Under the pieces are notes generated by a model. The model saw only the letters and a program-made list of their open reading frames with translations, did not search any database and was not told where the DNA came from. A stretch of DNA of 64,000 nt, from positions 124,001 through 188,000 of the forward strand of contig PNKV01000003.1 of assembly GCA_013822685.1 (NCBI GenBank). The letters run 5' to 3'. Source of the DNA: Leptothrix sp. (in: b-proteobacteria). GTDB taxonomy: Bacteria; Pseudomonadota; Gammaproteobacteria; Burkholderiales; Burkholderiaceae_C. How positions within the stretch are numbered: position 1 is the first letter of the stretch; the number at the start of each line of letters is the position of its first letter. The translations under genes were made by a program, and so were the position numbers. This document shows, in pieces, positions 1 through 8,803 of this stretch.

Positions 1-671
1 ACCAGCAGCACGTTGTCGAGGATGGTGTGGTCGGCCAACTCGCAGGCCTTGGCCATCACATAGCAGACCATGGCCAGCAGAAAGGCCCGGCGTTGTGCCA
101 AAGGCGCCCCGGCTTGCCATTGCACGATGGGGATCAGCACCAAGGGCATCAACTGAAGCAGCAGGTAAGGGCGCAAATCGTCCGCGCCCAGCAAGTCGGT
201 GTAACGCCACCAACCCACGCTGGCCACGCCCAGCAAAGCCAGGACCGGGGTGATCCAGCGGCCGGCCCCCAATTGCTCGCGCCCGATGGCGGCCAGCAGC
301 CCAGCGCAGGCCAAGGCGATGGGCAAGCGGTCCCACACCAGCCGGGCGTTGTCCGGGGCCAGGTGGTACCAGCCTGACCCCAGCGCCGTGAGCAGCAAGG
401 CGGCGAAGAACAGGCGGTAACCGGCATGCCCCGGGCGGCGCGGCAGCCCGCCAGGGTGCTGTTGGAGCAGGCCCCAAAGGCCCACGATGGCAAAGCCCAG
501 GTTGGACAGAACGTCGGCGGTATGCGGGATGCCGAGCCACCCACGCTGGTCGGCAAAATGGTGGTAGTCGGCCAGTTGGTGGATCGGGCCGTGCCAACCC
601 ATCGCGATGAGGGCGATGAGCAGCACCAGTCCTGGCAACACGTGGCGTGATCGAAGTGAAGGCGATGGCAT
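1..671 (-). CDS. ceramidase-like (CREST family) membrane protein, 3' end outside window
   Basis: Reading leftward from an ATG at 671 the frame stays open to the window edge (223 codons seen). The protein starts MPSPSLRSR and has several hydrophobic segments. Motifs typical of bacterial alkaline phytoceramidase-like proteins are visible: GWHGPIHQLADYHHFADQR near residues 20-40, DVLSNLGFAIVG near 50-60, and GSGWYHLAPDNARLVWDRLP near 100-120. The spaced Asp, Ser and His residues are those used as metal ligands in the CREST hydrolase superfamily. By family it should be an inner-membrane amide hydrolase acting on a lipid, but the bacterial substrate is not known. It is divergent from the large gene starting at 866. 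The start has no strong ribosome binding site. Confidence 0.75.
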   Translation of the reverse strand, partial: MPSPSLRSRHVLPGLVLLIALIAMGWHGPIHQLADYHHFADQRGWLGIPHTADVLSNLGFAIVGLWGLLQQHPGGLPRRPGHAGYRLFFAALLLTALGSGWYHLAPDNARLVWDRLPIALACAGLLAAIGREQLGAGRWITPVLALLGVASVGWWRYTDLLGADDLRPYLLLQLMPLVLIPIVQWQAGAPLAQRRAFLLAMVCYVMAKACELADHTILDNVLL

Positions 672-865
672 GAGGGCTCCCTGTTGGCATGGTTCTGAAG
701 CAGAACGTGGCCGCACTGTGCCCAGCCTTGAAAGGCGCGCAAAGCGATCTCTGTCAGGTGGATCCGGGCAAGTCCATGGGTATCGGCCAGCGATACCGCG
801 GCGCTCATTTGGAAAAGCGCAACGATTTCTGGCAGAGTCCGCAGCAGTTCAACACAGGGGTGGGT

Positions 866-3800
866 ATGCGCTTCATTTCCAGGTCGGCGATTGCCGCCAT
901 TGCGGGCTTCCTAAGCAGCGTGGCGATCGCCGCGCCTTTGGCCAAAGGTGACATCCCCGCGACTTTGAAGGATTGGCTGCCATGGGCCATGCATGGGCAA
1001 GAGGCGCTGCTGTGCCCTGCGCCCTACAACGGTGACCAGGCCAAGGCGTGCGTCTGGCCCGCTCTGCTGGAGCTGCGTGCAGGCCCGGCGGGCGCCACAT
1101 TCCGGTTCGAGGTCCAGGTGTTTGGTGGCGCCGCGTTGGTGCCCCTGCCAGGAGAGGCCGCGCGCTGGCCTCAGGACGTCAAGGCCGGCGGGCGGGCACT
1201 GGCCGTCTCTGAGGCCGATGGCCGGCCAGTGGCTCTGCTCGATCCCGGCAAGCATGTGCTGGAAGGCGTCATCGCCTGGAAGGACATGCCGCAGGATCTG
1301 CCCGTGCCCAAAGGCGTAGGCAGTGTGGTGTTGTGGTTGGATGGCGCGCAAGTCAGCCGCGCGCCCGATGCCGAAGGCCGGCTGTGGTTGAAGCAGGCTC
1401 CGCAAGCGGCACAGAGCAGCGATGCGCAAACCGTGCACACCGCGCGCCTGGTGGACGACCAGGTGCCCTTGCGGGTCACCACGCATTACGACCTGGCCAT
1501 CTCGGGCAAATCGCGCGAGATCGAACTGCCCATGGCCCTGCTGCCAGGCCTGGTCGCCGAATCGCTTGACAGCCCTTTGCCCGCGCGCCTGCAAGACAAC
1601 GGCACGCTGGTGGTGCAGGTGCGGCCTGGCAACTGGTCAATCGAATTGCAGGCTCGGCTCATGTCGCCCGTGCAGGCCTTGACCTTGCCCAAAGGTGCGG
1701 CGTCGCCTGAAGAGACCTGGTCGTTTGTGGCGCACAACGACGTGCGGCTGGTGAGCGTGGAAGGCGCCGTGTCGGTGGACCCGAAACAAGTGGCCATGCC
1801 CGAGCCCTGGCGTGCCTACCCCGCTTACCGCTTGCGGCCCGGCGACACCCTGAAACTGGTGCAAACCCGCCGCGGCAACCCCGTGCCCAACCCTGACAGC
1901 TTGGGCATCGCGCGCGAGCTGTGGCTGGATTTCGATGGCCGGGGCTACACCGTCCACGACGAGATCACCGGCACCTTGTCCCGGTCTTCCCGGCTGGAGC
2001 TGGCCGCGCCCGGCGTGCTCGGCCGTGCCTCGCTCGACAATGACGATCAATCGATCACCCGACTGAAAAGCCCTGGCCCCGATGGCCTGGAAGTGCGCAC
2101 CGGCGCGGCCCGTTTGAGTGCTGACAGCCGTGTGGTGGGCGATGTGCGCACCTTGCCAGCCTCGGGTTGGGCGGTCGATTTCAACAAGGCGTCGGCCGTG
2201 TTGAACCTGCCGCCAGGCTGGCGTTTGCTGCACGCTGTCGGTGTCGACAGCGCCGAAGGCTCCTGGGTGTCGCGGTGGACTTTGTGGGATTTTTTCTTCG
2301 TGCTTTTGAGCGCGCTGGCCGCGGGCAAGCTGTTTGGCTGGAAGCGTGGCGCCTTGCTGGGCGCCGCGCTGGTGGCGACCTGGCACATGCCTGGCGCACC
2401 GCAATCGTTGTGGTTGCTCATGCTGGCTTGTCATGCGTTGACCAAGGTCTTGCCTTCGGGCCGGTTCCTGGTCTTGTCGACCTGGGCGGCGCGGGCCTGC
2501 GCGGGCTTGATCGCTCTGGTGTTGTTGCCTTATGCCGTGCATCAGGTCCGCTTGTCGATGTACCCGGCGTTGGAGCGGCCTTGGCAAACCATGGGCGAAG
2601 CACGAGGTGAGCGCGACCAAGCCGCTTCCGAGGCCGTGGAGGTGGCAGAAGCCGAGGCCCCGATGGCCGAAGCCGATGGCGCGCCGCCAGCATCCATGAG
2701 CAGCCGCCCGTACAGCCTCGGCAAGTCACTGGCTGTGCCTGCGCCGGCGCGCCCGCAAGTTGAACAGCGCCCGCAAGAGCAAGACCCGGGCGCCAAAGTG
2801 CAGACTGGTCCGGGCTTGCCCAGTTGGCAATGGAACGCGCACCGGCTGGGATGGCAAGGCCCGGTACAGCAGTCGCAATCCTTGCGCCTTTTCTTGTTGC
2901 CGCCGGCCGGCACGGTGGTTTTGCGCTTGGGCGGCCTGGCACTGCTGGTGATGGCCCTGCTGAGCCTGGTCGGCAAGACGCCCTGGTGGCCGACTCGGCG
3001 CGGCACACAGGCGCCTGCCCCTGAGCAAGGCGCCGTCCTGGCGATGCTCCTGCCCTGGGTCTGTGCCGCCATGTTGGTGGGCCTGCAGGGCGATGCGCGG
3101 GCGGCCGAACCTGCCGCTCCCGTTTCTCCCACGCCCGTGGCGCCACCGGCCAGTGCCCTACTGGACGAGTTGCGCGGCAAACTGACCGCGCCCCCCGACT
3201 GCATGCCCCGTTGCGCAGATGTGCCGCGCCTGTGGCTCGTGGCGAACGGCTCCCGCATCCAGCTGCGCATCGAGGCCCACGCCCTGGCCGACGTCAGCAT
3301 GCCCTTGCCAGGGCAGGGCGTGAACTGGCGGCCGTCTCAAGTCACCGTGGGTGGCCAGCCTGCGGTGATCCGCCGCGATGATGCAGGTGCCTTGTGGATC
3401 GCCTTGAACAAAGGCGTGAACCAAGTCGTGCTTGAGGCCGATGTGGGCAATGCTTCGGCGGTCGACATCTCGCTGCCCATGCCCGTGCGCGAGGTCAAGT
3501 CGCAAACCCAGGGCTGGACCCTGGCCGGCCTGGACGCACGTGGCTTGGCATCGGGCGCCTTGAGCTTGTCGCGTGAGGCGTCTTCGGCGCCCTCCGACGA
3601 CCGGGGCACGCAGCGCGACGCCTTGCCGCCATTTGTGCGCATCGAGCGCACGATCCACCTGGGCCTGCGCTGGACGATCGAGACGCACATCCAGCGCATC
3701 ACGCCCAGCTTGTCGCCACTGCGGGTCAAAGTGCGGCTGGTGAATGGCGAGTCGGTCAACGATGGGGGTGTGCAGGTGCAAGATGGCGTCGCCACGGTGC

Positions 3801-4978
3801 AACTGGGCGCCAACGATTCGGCTGACTTTGTCAGCACCTTGAAAGAGTCGCCGAAGCTGTCCTTGAACAGCACGAAGGAGCCGCATCAGATCGAAGTGTG
3901 GAAGCTGGACACCTCCACGCAATGGCATGTGGGCTTGTCGGGCATCGCGCCGGTGGTGCATCAGGAGGGAGGGCGCTGGATGCCCACTTGGCAACCTTGG
4001 CCTGGCGAGCAGGTGGCCATTGAGGTGTCCAAGCCTGCCGGCGTGGCGGGCCAGACCTTCACGGTTGACCGCGTGAACACCGAGGTGAACCCCGGCGCGC
4101 GCGCCACCGACGTGTCCGCGCAAACGGCTTTGCGTTCAAGCCAGGGTGGTAACCACCGCTTCCAGTTGCCCGCAGGCGCCGAGCTGCTGGCCGTCTCGGT
4201 CGATGGCCAGGTCTTGCCGGTGCAACACCAGGCCGGCGCCGTGATGGTGCCCATCACGCCTGGCGCGCATGTGGTCAAGCTGGATTGGCGCGAGCCGCGG
4301 GGCATGACCTGGTGGTTCAAATCCCAGGCCCTGGATGTGGGCGCCACAGGCGTCAATGACCGCACGTCCATCAACGTGCCCGCCGACCGGGTTGTGCTGG
4401 CCGTGGGCGGGCCGTCGGTGGGCCCGGCGGTTTTGTTCTGGGGCGTGTTGATCGTGATCATCGCCGTGGCCTGGGGGCTGGGCCGATCCGGGTTCACGCC
4501 GCTCAGCGCCGTGTCATGGGCATTGCTGGGCTTGGGCATCGCCCAGATCTCACTCATCGGCATTGCGGTGGTGGTGGGGTGGTTCCTGGTGATGGAGGCA
4601 CGTAGGCGATTCGGGCCGTCCTTGAGCCGGCGCTGGTTCATCACCGCGCAGATCACCGTGGCCTTGTGGGGTTTGATCGCCGCCGGTGTGTTGCTGGAGA
4701 CCGTTCGGGTTGGCTTGCTGGGTTATCCGGACTTGATGGTGCTGGGCAATGGCTCGGACGCCGCGCACCTGCATTGGTACGCAGACCGGTTCACATCGGC
4801 CACGGCCCAAGCCTGGGTGCTGTCCGCCCCCGTGCTGGTTTACAGGGTGCTCATGTTGCTGTGGGCGCTGTGGTTGTCCGCCTCTTTGCTGCGGTGGGTG
4901 AAATGGGCGTGGGAGTGTTTCAGCGCGGGTGGCCATTGGCGGGATAATCCGAAACCCGCGCAGGCTCCCCCTGTTTGA
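866..4978 (+). CDS. large membrane-anchored periplasmic protein, function unknown
   Basis: A 1370-residue protein. I chose the ATG at 866 because it is preceded by a GGGG tract and followed at once by a signal-peptide-like stretch (MRFISRSAIAAIAGFLSS...AIAAP); the longer frame from 689 adds only residues without membrane or domain character. Layout: periplasmic beta-rich N-terminal part (about residues 25-470), a cluster of hydrophobic segments (about 475-570), a proline/alanine/glutamate-rich linker (about 580-650), two more membrane segments (about 680-740, the second ending in a signal-like ARAAEP), a second beta-rich part (about 750-1170), and four or five C-terminal membrane helices. The two beta-rich halves look like repeats of one architecture. 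I recognise no catalytic motif. It ends directly upstream of rdgC and is probably co-transcribed with it. Confidence 0.85.
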   Translation: MRFISRSAIAAIAGFLSSVAIAAPLAKGDIPATLKDWLPWAMHGQEALLCPAPYNGDQAKACVWPALLELRAGPAGATFRFEVQVFGGAALVPLPGEAARWPQDVKAGGRALAVSEADGRPVALLDPGKHVLEGVIAWKDMPQDLPVPKGVGSVVLWLDGAQVSRAPDAEGRLWLKQAPQAAQSSDAQTVHTARLVDDQVPLRVTTHYDLAISGKSREIELPMALLPGLVAESLDSPLPARLQDNGTLVVQVRPGNWSIELQARLMSPVQALTLPKGAASPEETWSFVAHNDVRLVSVEGAVSVDPKQVAMPEPWRAYPAYRLRPGDTLKLVQTRRGNPVPNPDSLGIARELWLDFDGRGYTVHDEITGTLSRSSRLELAAPGVLGRASLDNDDQSITRLKSPGPDGLEVRTGAARLSADSRVVGDVRTLPASGWAVDFNKASAVLNLPPGWRLLHAVGVDSAEGSWVSRWTLWDFFFVLLSALAAGKLFGWKRGALLGAALVATWHMPGAPQSLWLLMLACHALTKVLPSGRFLVLSTWAARACAGLIALVLLPYAVHQVRLSMYPALERPWQTMGEARGERDQAASEAVEVAEAEAPMAEADGAPPASMSSRPYSLGKSLAVPAPARPQVEQRPQEQDPGAKVQTGPGLPSWQWNAHRLGWQGPVQQSQSLRLFLLPPAGTVVLRLGGLALLVMALLSLVGKTPWWPTRRGTQAPAPEQGAVLAMLLPWVCAAMLVGLQGDARAAEPAAPVSPTPVAPPASALLDELRGKLTAPPDCMPRCADVPRLWLVANGSRIQLRIEAHALADVSMPLPGQGVNWRPSQVTVGGQPAVIRRDDAGALWIALNKGVNQVVLEADVGNASAVDISLPMPVREVKSQTQGWTLAGLDARGLASGALSLSREASSAPSDDRGTQRDALPPFVRIERTIHLGLRWTIETHIQRITPSLSPLRVKVRLVNGESVNDGGVQVQDGVATVQLGANDSADFVSTLKESPKLSLNSTKEPHQIEVWKLDTSTQWHVGLSGIAPVVHQEGGRWMPTWQPWPGEQVAIEVSKPAGVAGQTFTVDRVNTEVNPGARATDVSAQTALRSSQGGNHRFQLPAGAELLAVSVDGQVLPVQHQAGAVMVPITPGAHVVKLDWREPRGMTWWFKSQALDVGATGVNDRTSINVPADRVVLAVGGPSVGPAVLFWGVLIVIIAVAWGLGRSGFTPLSAVSWALLGLGIAQISLIGIAVVVGWFLVMEARRRFGPSLSRRWFITAQITVALWGLIAAGVLLETVRVGLLGYPDLMVLGNGSDAAHLHWYADRFTSATAQAWVLSAPVLVYRVLMLLWALWLSASLLRWVKWAWECFSAGGHWRDNPKPAQAPPV

Positions 4979-4998
4979 CTTCAACCACAAGGACCCCA

Positions 4999-5901
4999 GT
5001 GTTCAAGAATTTGACGGTGTATCGCATCGGGCCCGATTGGTCGGCCTCGGTGGCTCAGATGGAAGAAAGCCTGTACAAGGCCCGGTTCGTGGAATGTGGC
5101 GCCACCCAGCAGCAATCGTCTGGCTGGGTGGAGCCGCGCGGCATCAAGCACGCGCCCCTCGTTGAAAAAGTGGGCGGCCAGTTGCTGCTCAAGCTCATGA
5201 TCGAACAGCGCGTGCTGCCCGGTGCGGTGGTCAAGCGCCGTACCGAGGAGATCGCGGCCAAGATCGAGCAGGACACAGGCCGCAAGCCGGGCAAGAAGCA
5301 AACCAAGGAAATCAAGGAGCAGGCCATGCTGGAGTTGCTGCCCATGGCCTTCACTAAGCAGGCGTCCGTCAATGTCTGGATCGACCCGGATCAGCGCTTG
5401 CTGCTGGTAGATTCGAGCAGCCAGGGCAAGGCCGATGAAGTGGTGGGCTTCCTGGTCAAGACTTTGGAGACCATCGCTGTCAGCCAGTTGCACACCAAGC
5501 AGTCGGCCGCCGTGTCCATGTCCGAGTGGCTGGTCAGCGGAGAGCCGCCCGCCACCTTCACCGTGGACCGCGATTGCGAGCTGAAATCGGCCGATGAGAT
5601 GAAATCGGTGGTGCGCTATTCAAGGCACTTGCTCGACATCGACGAAGTGCGCCAGCACATCACCAGCGGCAAGGTGCCGACCAAGCTGGGCATCAGCTGG
5701 GAAGGGCGCGTCTCCTTCATGCTCACCGACACCATGCAGATCAAGAAGCTCACTTTTCTGGATGTGGTGTTCGAGGGCCAGAAGGCGGCCAGCAAGGACG
5801 AAGCCTTTGACGCGGATGCGGCCATTGCCACGGGCGAGTTGAGCCAATTGATCCCCGATCTGGTGGAGGCCTTGGGCGGCGAGCAGGTCATTGGCGGCTA
5901 A
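4999..5901 (+). CDS. rdgC: recombination-associated protein RdgC
   Basis: A 300-residue RdgC, the ring-shaped DNA-binding protein that limits RecA access to DNA during recombination and replication-fork repair. The family start M/V-FKNLTVYRI is present, as are the conserved C-terminal parts (VRYSRHLLDID, GKVPTKLGISWEGRVSFMLTD, KKLTFLDVVFE). I place the start at GTG 4999: AAGGA lies about seven bases upstream and homologues begin at this residue. A TTG at 4975 would extend the frame by eight residues and overlap the previous stop. It follows the large membrane protein gene by 20 bases, which suggests one transcript. Confidence 0.95.
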   Translation: MFKNLTVYRIGPDWSASVAQMEESLYKARFVECGATQQQSSGWVEPRGIKHAPLVEKVGGQLLLKLMIEQRVLPGAVVKRRTEEIAAKIEQDTGRKPGKKQTKEIKEQAMLELLPMAFTKQASVNVWIDPDQRLLLVDSSSQGKADEVVGFLVKTLETIAVSQLHTKQSAAVSMSEWLVSGEPPATFTVDRDCELKSADEMKSVVRYSRHLLDIDEVRQHITSGKVPTKLGISWEGRVSFMLTDTMQIKKLTFLDVVFEGQKAASKDEAFDADAAIATGELSQLIPDLVEALGGEQVIGG

Positions 5902-6008
5902 GTGACTGCATTGTTCGTGTCGGCGCAGTCTTACAAGGCCGCGCGACATGCGCTGATGCCGCGTGAAGAGGGTGGGGTCCAGAATCGCTTCAAAACGGAG
6001 ACCACCTC

Positions 6009-6695
6009 ATGAACAACATCACACATACCCACTCCCGCGGCCGCTTTGCTCAACGCGCCATCGCCATCGTTTCCTTGACGGCCTTGTTGGGCGCTTGCGC
6101 TGACATGACCGACACCCAGCGCCGTACCGGCACGGGCGCGGCCATTGGCGCCGCCACGGGCGCGGTGATTGGCAAGACCACAGGCGGCAAGGCCGGCACA
6201 GGCGCGCTCATCGGCGGCGCCTTGGGCGCCATTGCCGGCAATGTCTGGTCGCGCCACATGGATTCCCAACAGCGGGCCATGGAACAAGCCACCCAAGGCA
6301 CGGGCGTGGAAGTGACCCGTACCAACGACAACCAGCTCAAGCTCAACGTGCCAGCCGATGTGTCATTTGATGTGGGCCGCGCCGACATCAAGCCAGAACT
6401 GCGCAGCGTGCTGGAGCAGTTTGCCAGTGGCTTGAAGACACAGCCCAACACCTTGGTGAACGTGGTGGGCCACACGGACAACACCGGCTCAGACGCGGTG
6501 AACGAGCCCTTGTCGCGTGAGCGCGCTCAAAGCGTCAAGTCCTTCCTGGTGGACCGTGGCGTGGGCAGCTCGCGGATCGACACACAAGGCCGTGGTGCCC
6601 GCGAGCCCATTGCCGATAATGGCAGCGCCGATGGCCGCTCACGCAATCGCCGAGTCGAGATCTTCCTGCGCGAACCTGCCAGCGGCGCTGGCTGA
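6009..6695 (+). CDS. OmpA-family outer-membrane lipoprotein (YiaD-like)
   Basis: A 228-residue lipoprotein. A basic, hydrophobic signal peptide ends in the lipobox LLGAC (Cys near residue 30). A glycine-zipper stretch follows (GTGAAIGAATGAVIGK and GALIGGALGAIAGN, about 41-80). The C-terminal OmpA-like peptidoglycan-binding domain (about 110-225) shows VVGHTDNTGS, SRERAQSVKSFLV and the closing SRNRRVEIFL. By family it is anchored in the outer membrane and binds the peptide stem of peptidoglycan, so it stabilises the envelope. It stands alone, with rdgC 107 bases upstream and a convergent gene four bases downstream. Confidence 0.93.
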   Translation: MNNITHTHSRGRFAQRAIAIVSLTALLGACADMTDTQRRTGTGAAIGAATGAVIGKTTGGKAGTGALIGGALGAIAGNVWSRHMDSQQRAMEQATQGTGVEVTRTNDNQLKLNVPADVSFDVGRADIKPELRSVLEQFASGLKTQPNTLVNVVGHTDNTGSDAVNEPLSRERAQSVKSFLVDRGVGSSRIDTQGRGAREPIADNGSADGRSRNRRVEIFLREPASGAG

Positions 6696-6699
6696 TCGT

Positions 6700-7581
6700 T
6701 CAGGCCAGACCGGCCCGGAACAAGGCATCACCTGCCAGCATCGGGTCCTTGGTTTCCTCGTACGCCTTGATCCACACGGGATAGCTGTGGATCACGGCGT
6801 GCTGCCACGGGTGAAAGCCAGGCCCGAAATACGCCAGCAGCTTCAGCATGTTCTTGGAGAACAGGCCGTTGATGCCATACAGAAAATTCAGGCCCTTCAG
6901 CGTCATGAAGAAGCGCTGAGTACGCGTGAACCCATCGTCGCGCAAGAAGCGGTTGGTCAGGCGAATGCTGTCTTTCACCACCTTGTACATGGCGTGGACC
7001 AGCGCCGTGCAACGCAAGATGTAGCCCACCTTGGCCACCTGGGTCATCACGTCGTAAGCCACGGCCTTGTGCTCCATCTCTTCGATGGCATGCCAGGCCC
7101 ACATGGCCCGCACGTTCTCGTGCGCGGGGGCCATCACTTCGCGCTCTGCGAACAGCGACTCGGCCATCATCGCGGTGAAGTGCTCGAACGCCGCCGTCAG
7201 GGCCAGGTTGTAGGCGGGTGAATATTTTTTTGTGTAGCCATCGAACAGGTTCTTGACCTCGACCACCAGGCCATCGACCGACAAGCCCTGCTTGCGCAAC
7301 ACGTCGTTGTACTTGGTGTGGGCAATGCCGTGCTGGCCTTCCTGGCGCGAGAAGTCCTTCACATCCTGGTTCAGTTTGGGGTCGGTGATGAGGTGCCTGA
7401 AAGCGCGCACGCTGGTGATGAAATAGCGTTCACCATCCGGAAAGGCGGCTTGCATGCCGTCGAACAAGCGGGTCTTGAACGGATCGCCGCCGAACCAGAA
7501 GCGGGGCAGATCGCCGTCCAGCTGGAAGTCCAGCTTCTCGCGCGGCACGATGTGTTCGGGTTTGCTGGGGTGTGGCGTCAT
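6700..7581 (-). CDS. PF10118-type predicted metal-dependent hydrolase (ferritin-like helical protein)
   Basis: A 293-residue, mostly helical protein of the 'predicted metal-dependent hydrolase' family. Candidate metal ligands are visible in the typical places: the E and H of QEGQHG (about 101-106), the E of [10 protein letters not shown] (about 152-162), and the EExxH motif of [15 protein letters not shown] (about 182-196). These resemble a di-iron four-helix site; the hydrolase name is historical and no substrate is established. The N-terminal [20 protein letters not shown] is family-like. The gene is divergent from the AraC regulator at 7742, with 160 bases between, so that regulator may control it. 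Confidence 0.85.
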   Translation of the reverse strand: MTPHPSKPEHIVPREKLDFQLDGDLPRFWFGGDPFKTRLFDGMQAAFPDGERYFITSVRAFRHLITDPKLNQDVKDFSRQEGQHGIAHTKYNDVLRKQGLSVDGLVVEVKNLFDGYTKKYSPAYNLALTAAFEHFTAMMAESLFAEREVMAPAHENVRAMWAWHAIEEMEHKAVAYDVMTQVAKVGYILRCTALVHAMYKVVKDSIRLTNRFLRDDGFTRTQRFFMTLKGLNFLYGINGLFSKNMLKLLAYFGPGFHPWQHAVIHSYPVWIKAYEETKDPMLAGDALFRAGLA

Positions 7582-7741
7582 GGGTCATCCTCAGGTGTTA
7601 CTGCCTCATCAGTCTAGAAATGGCGCCAAGCTGAGGCGATGGCAATCAGCGACAGCGAGGAACCAACAGCGACACGCCCTGCTCAGCGCTTGCAGGTGAG
7701 TTAAGGTCGGGCAAGGGTTAACTTTGAGATGAGCTTGCTTC

Positions 7742-8749
7742 ATGAGCGAGGGCGATTTCCTCAACTTCTACGTCATGTCCACCTTGTCCAAGGCGGGCGC
7801 ACGCTGTGGCTTCAACATGCAAGAAGCGGTGGGCCGCGCGCAGATCAACGTCGAGGTGTTCGACAGCCACTTGTCCAAGCTCAGCCTGGGCGCCCTGCGG
7901 CGCTTGTTCGAGGTGTGCGAGGCTGCGACCGAAACCGCCTACTTCCCGCTCGTGCTGGGCGACACCTACGGCTTTGACGCCATCCCTGAGGTCGACACCT
8001 TCATCGCCACCTGCGCCACCTTGAGGGCCGGCATGATGGCGCTGGACTGGATGCCCCACATCGTGCACCCCGCGCTGCGCCTGCAAACCTCCGAAGATGC
8101 GTCAACCTTCACCGTGACTTTGAGGGTGGAGGGCGATGAGCCCGTGCACCCCGGCGTGGTCGAGGCGGCGCTCACCTGCATCGTGAAGTTCGCCCGGATG
8201 ATCTCGCCGCGTGAAGATCCGCTGCGCGAGGTCTGGTTCCAGCACGGCCCCCAAGTTGATCCGCGTGTGTATGGCTCGTACTTTGGCGTGCCCGTGCGTT
8301 TCAACCAGGCTGAGAACCGCTTGATCAACGCCTCCAGCAGCTTGGACAAGCCGCTCAAGGGCGGCTTCCCATCGCTCAATGCGCAGGCGCAGTTGATGGT
8401 TGAGCAGCGCCTCAAGAAGCTGAGCGAGCAAGGCAGCCTGACCGCCCGCCTGGAGCAATTGCTGTCTTTGCGCACCGACCTGTTGGGTGCCAAGGTGGAC
8501 GAGGTGGCGGTTTTACTGGAACTGCACCCGCGCACACTGCAACGGCGCCTGAAAGACGAGGGTGAAGGCTTTGCCGAGGTGCAGACCCGCGTGCGCCACG
8601 ACCGGGCCCGCAAGCTCCTGCAGGGCACCGACCTGGACATCGAGGCCATCAGCCTCAAGCTGGGCTTTCAAGACCGGCACAGTTTCACGCGCGCCTTCAC
8701 GCGGTGGGAGGGAGTGTCACCGGTGATGTTCCGCCGGCCGGCTGGCTGA
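7742..8749 (+). CDS. AraC-family transcriptional regulator (arabinose-binding-like N-terminal domain)
   Basis: A 335-residue regulator of the subgroup with a long N-terminal sensor domain (about residues 15-205, containing FGVPVRFNQAENRL) and a C-terminal AraC HTH pair (about 235-333). The HTH shows VDEVAVLLELHPRTLQRRLKDEG and the closing signature LKLGFQDRHSFTRAFTRWEG. Proteins of this layout (OruR/VirS type) often activate catabolic or lipid-related genes; the ligand cannot be read from sequence. It is divergent from the PF10118 gene at 7581, a likely target. The start at 7742 lies inside GAGCTTGCTTCATGAG and has no strong ribosome binding site. Confidence 0.92.
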   Translation: MSEGDFLNFYVMSTLSKAGARCGFNMQEAVGRAQINVEVFDSHLSKLSLGALRRLFEVCEAATETAYFPLVLGDTYGFDAIPEVDTFIATCATLRAGMMALDWMPHIVHPALRLQTSEDASTFTVTLRVEGDEPVHPGVVEAALTCIVKFARMISPREDPLREVWFQHGPQVDPRVYGSYFGVPVRFNQAENRLINASSSLDKPLKGGFPSLNAQAQLMVEQRLKKLSEQGSLTARLEQLLSLRTDLLGAKVDEVAVLLELHPRTLQRRLKDEGEGFAEVQTRVRHDRARKLLQGTDLDIEAISLKLGFQDRHSFTRAFTRWEGVSPVMFRRPAG

Positions 8750-8803
8750 TCTCATTGCGATTATGCTGATCGCCCGTTCAATTTCGCGCCAGCGTCCTTG
8801 TCC

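Noticed and set aside
149..808. Leftward open frame of 219 codons across the ceramidase-like gene
   Set aside because: Different frame of the same strand; Cys/Trp/Pro-rich shadow composition. The frame from 671 matches a known family.
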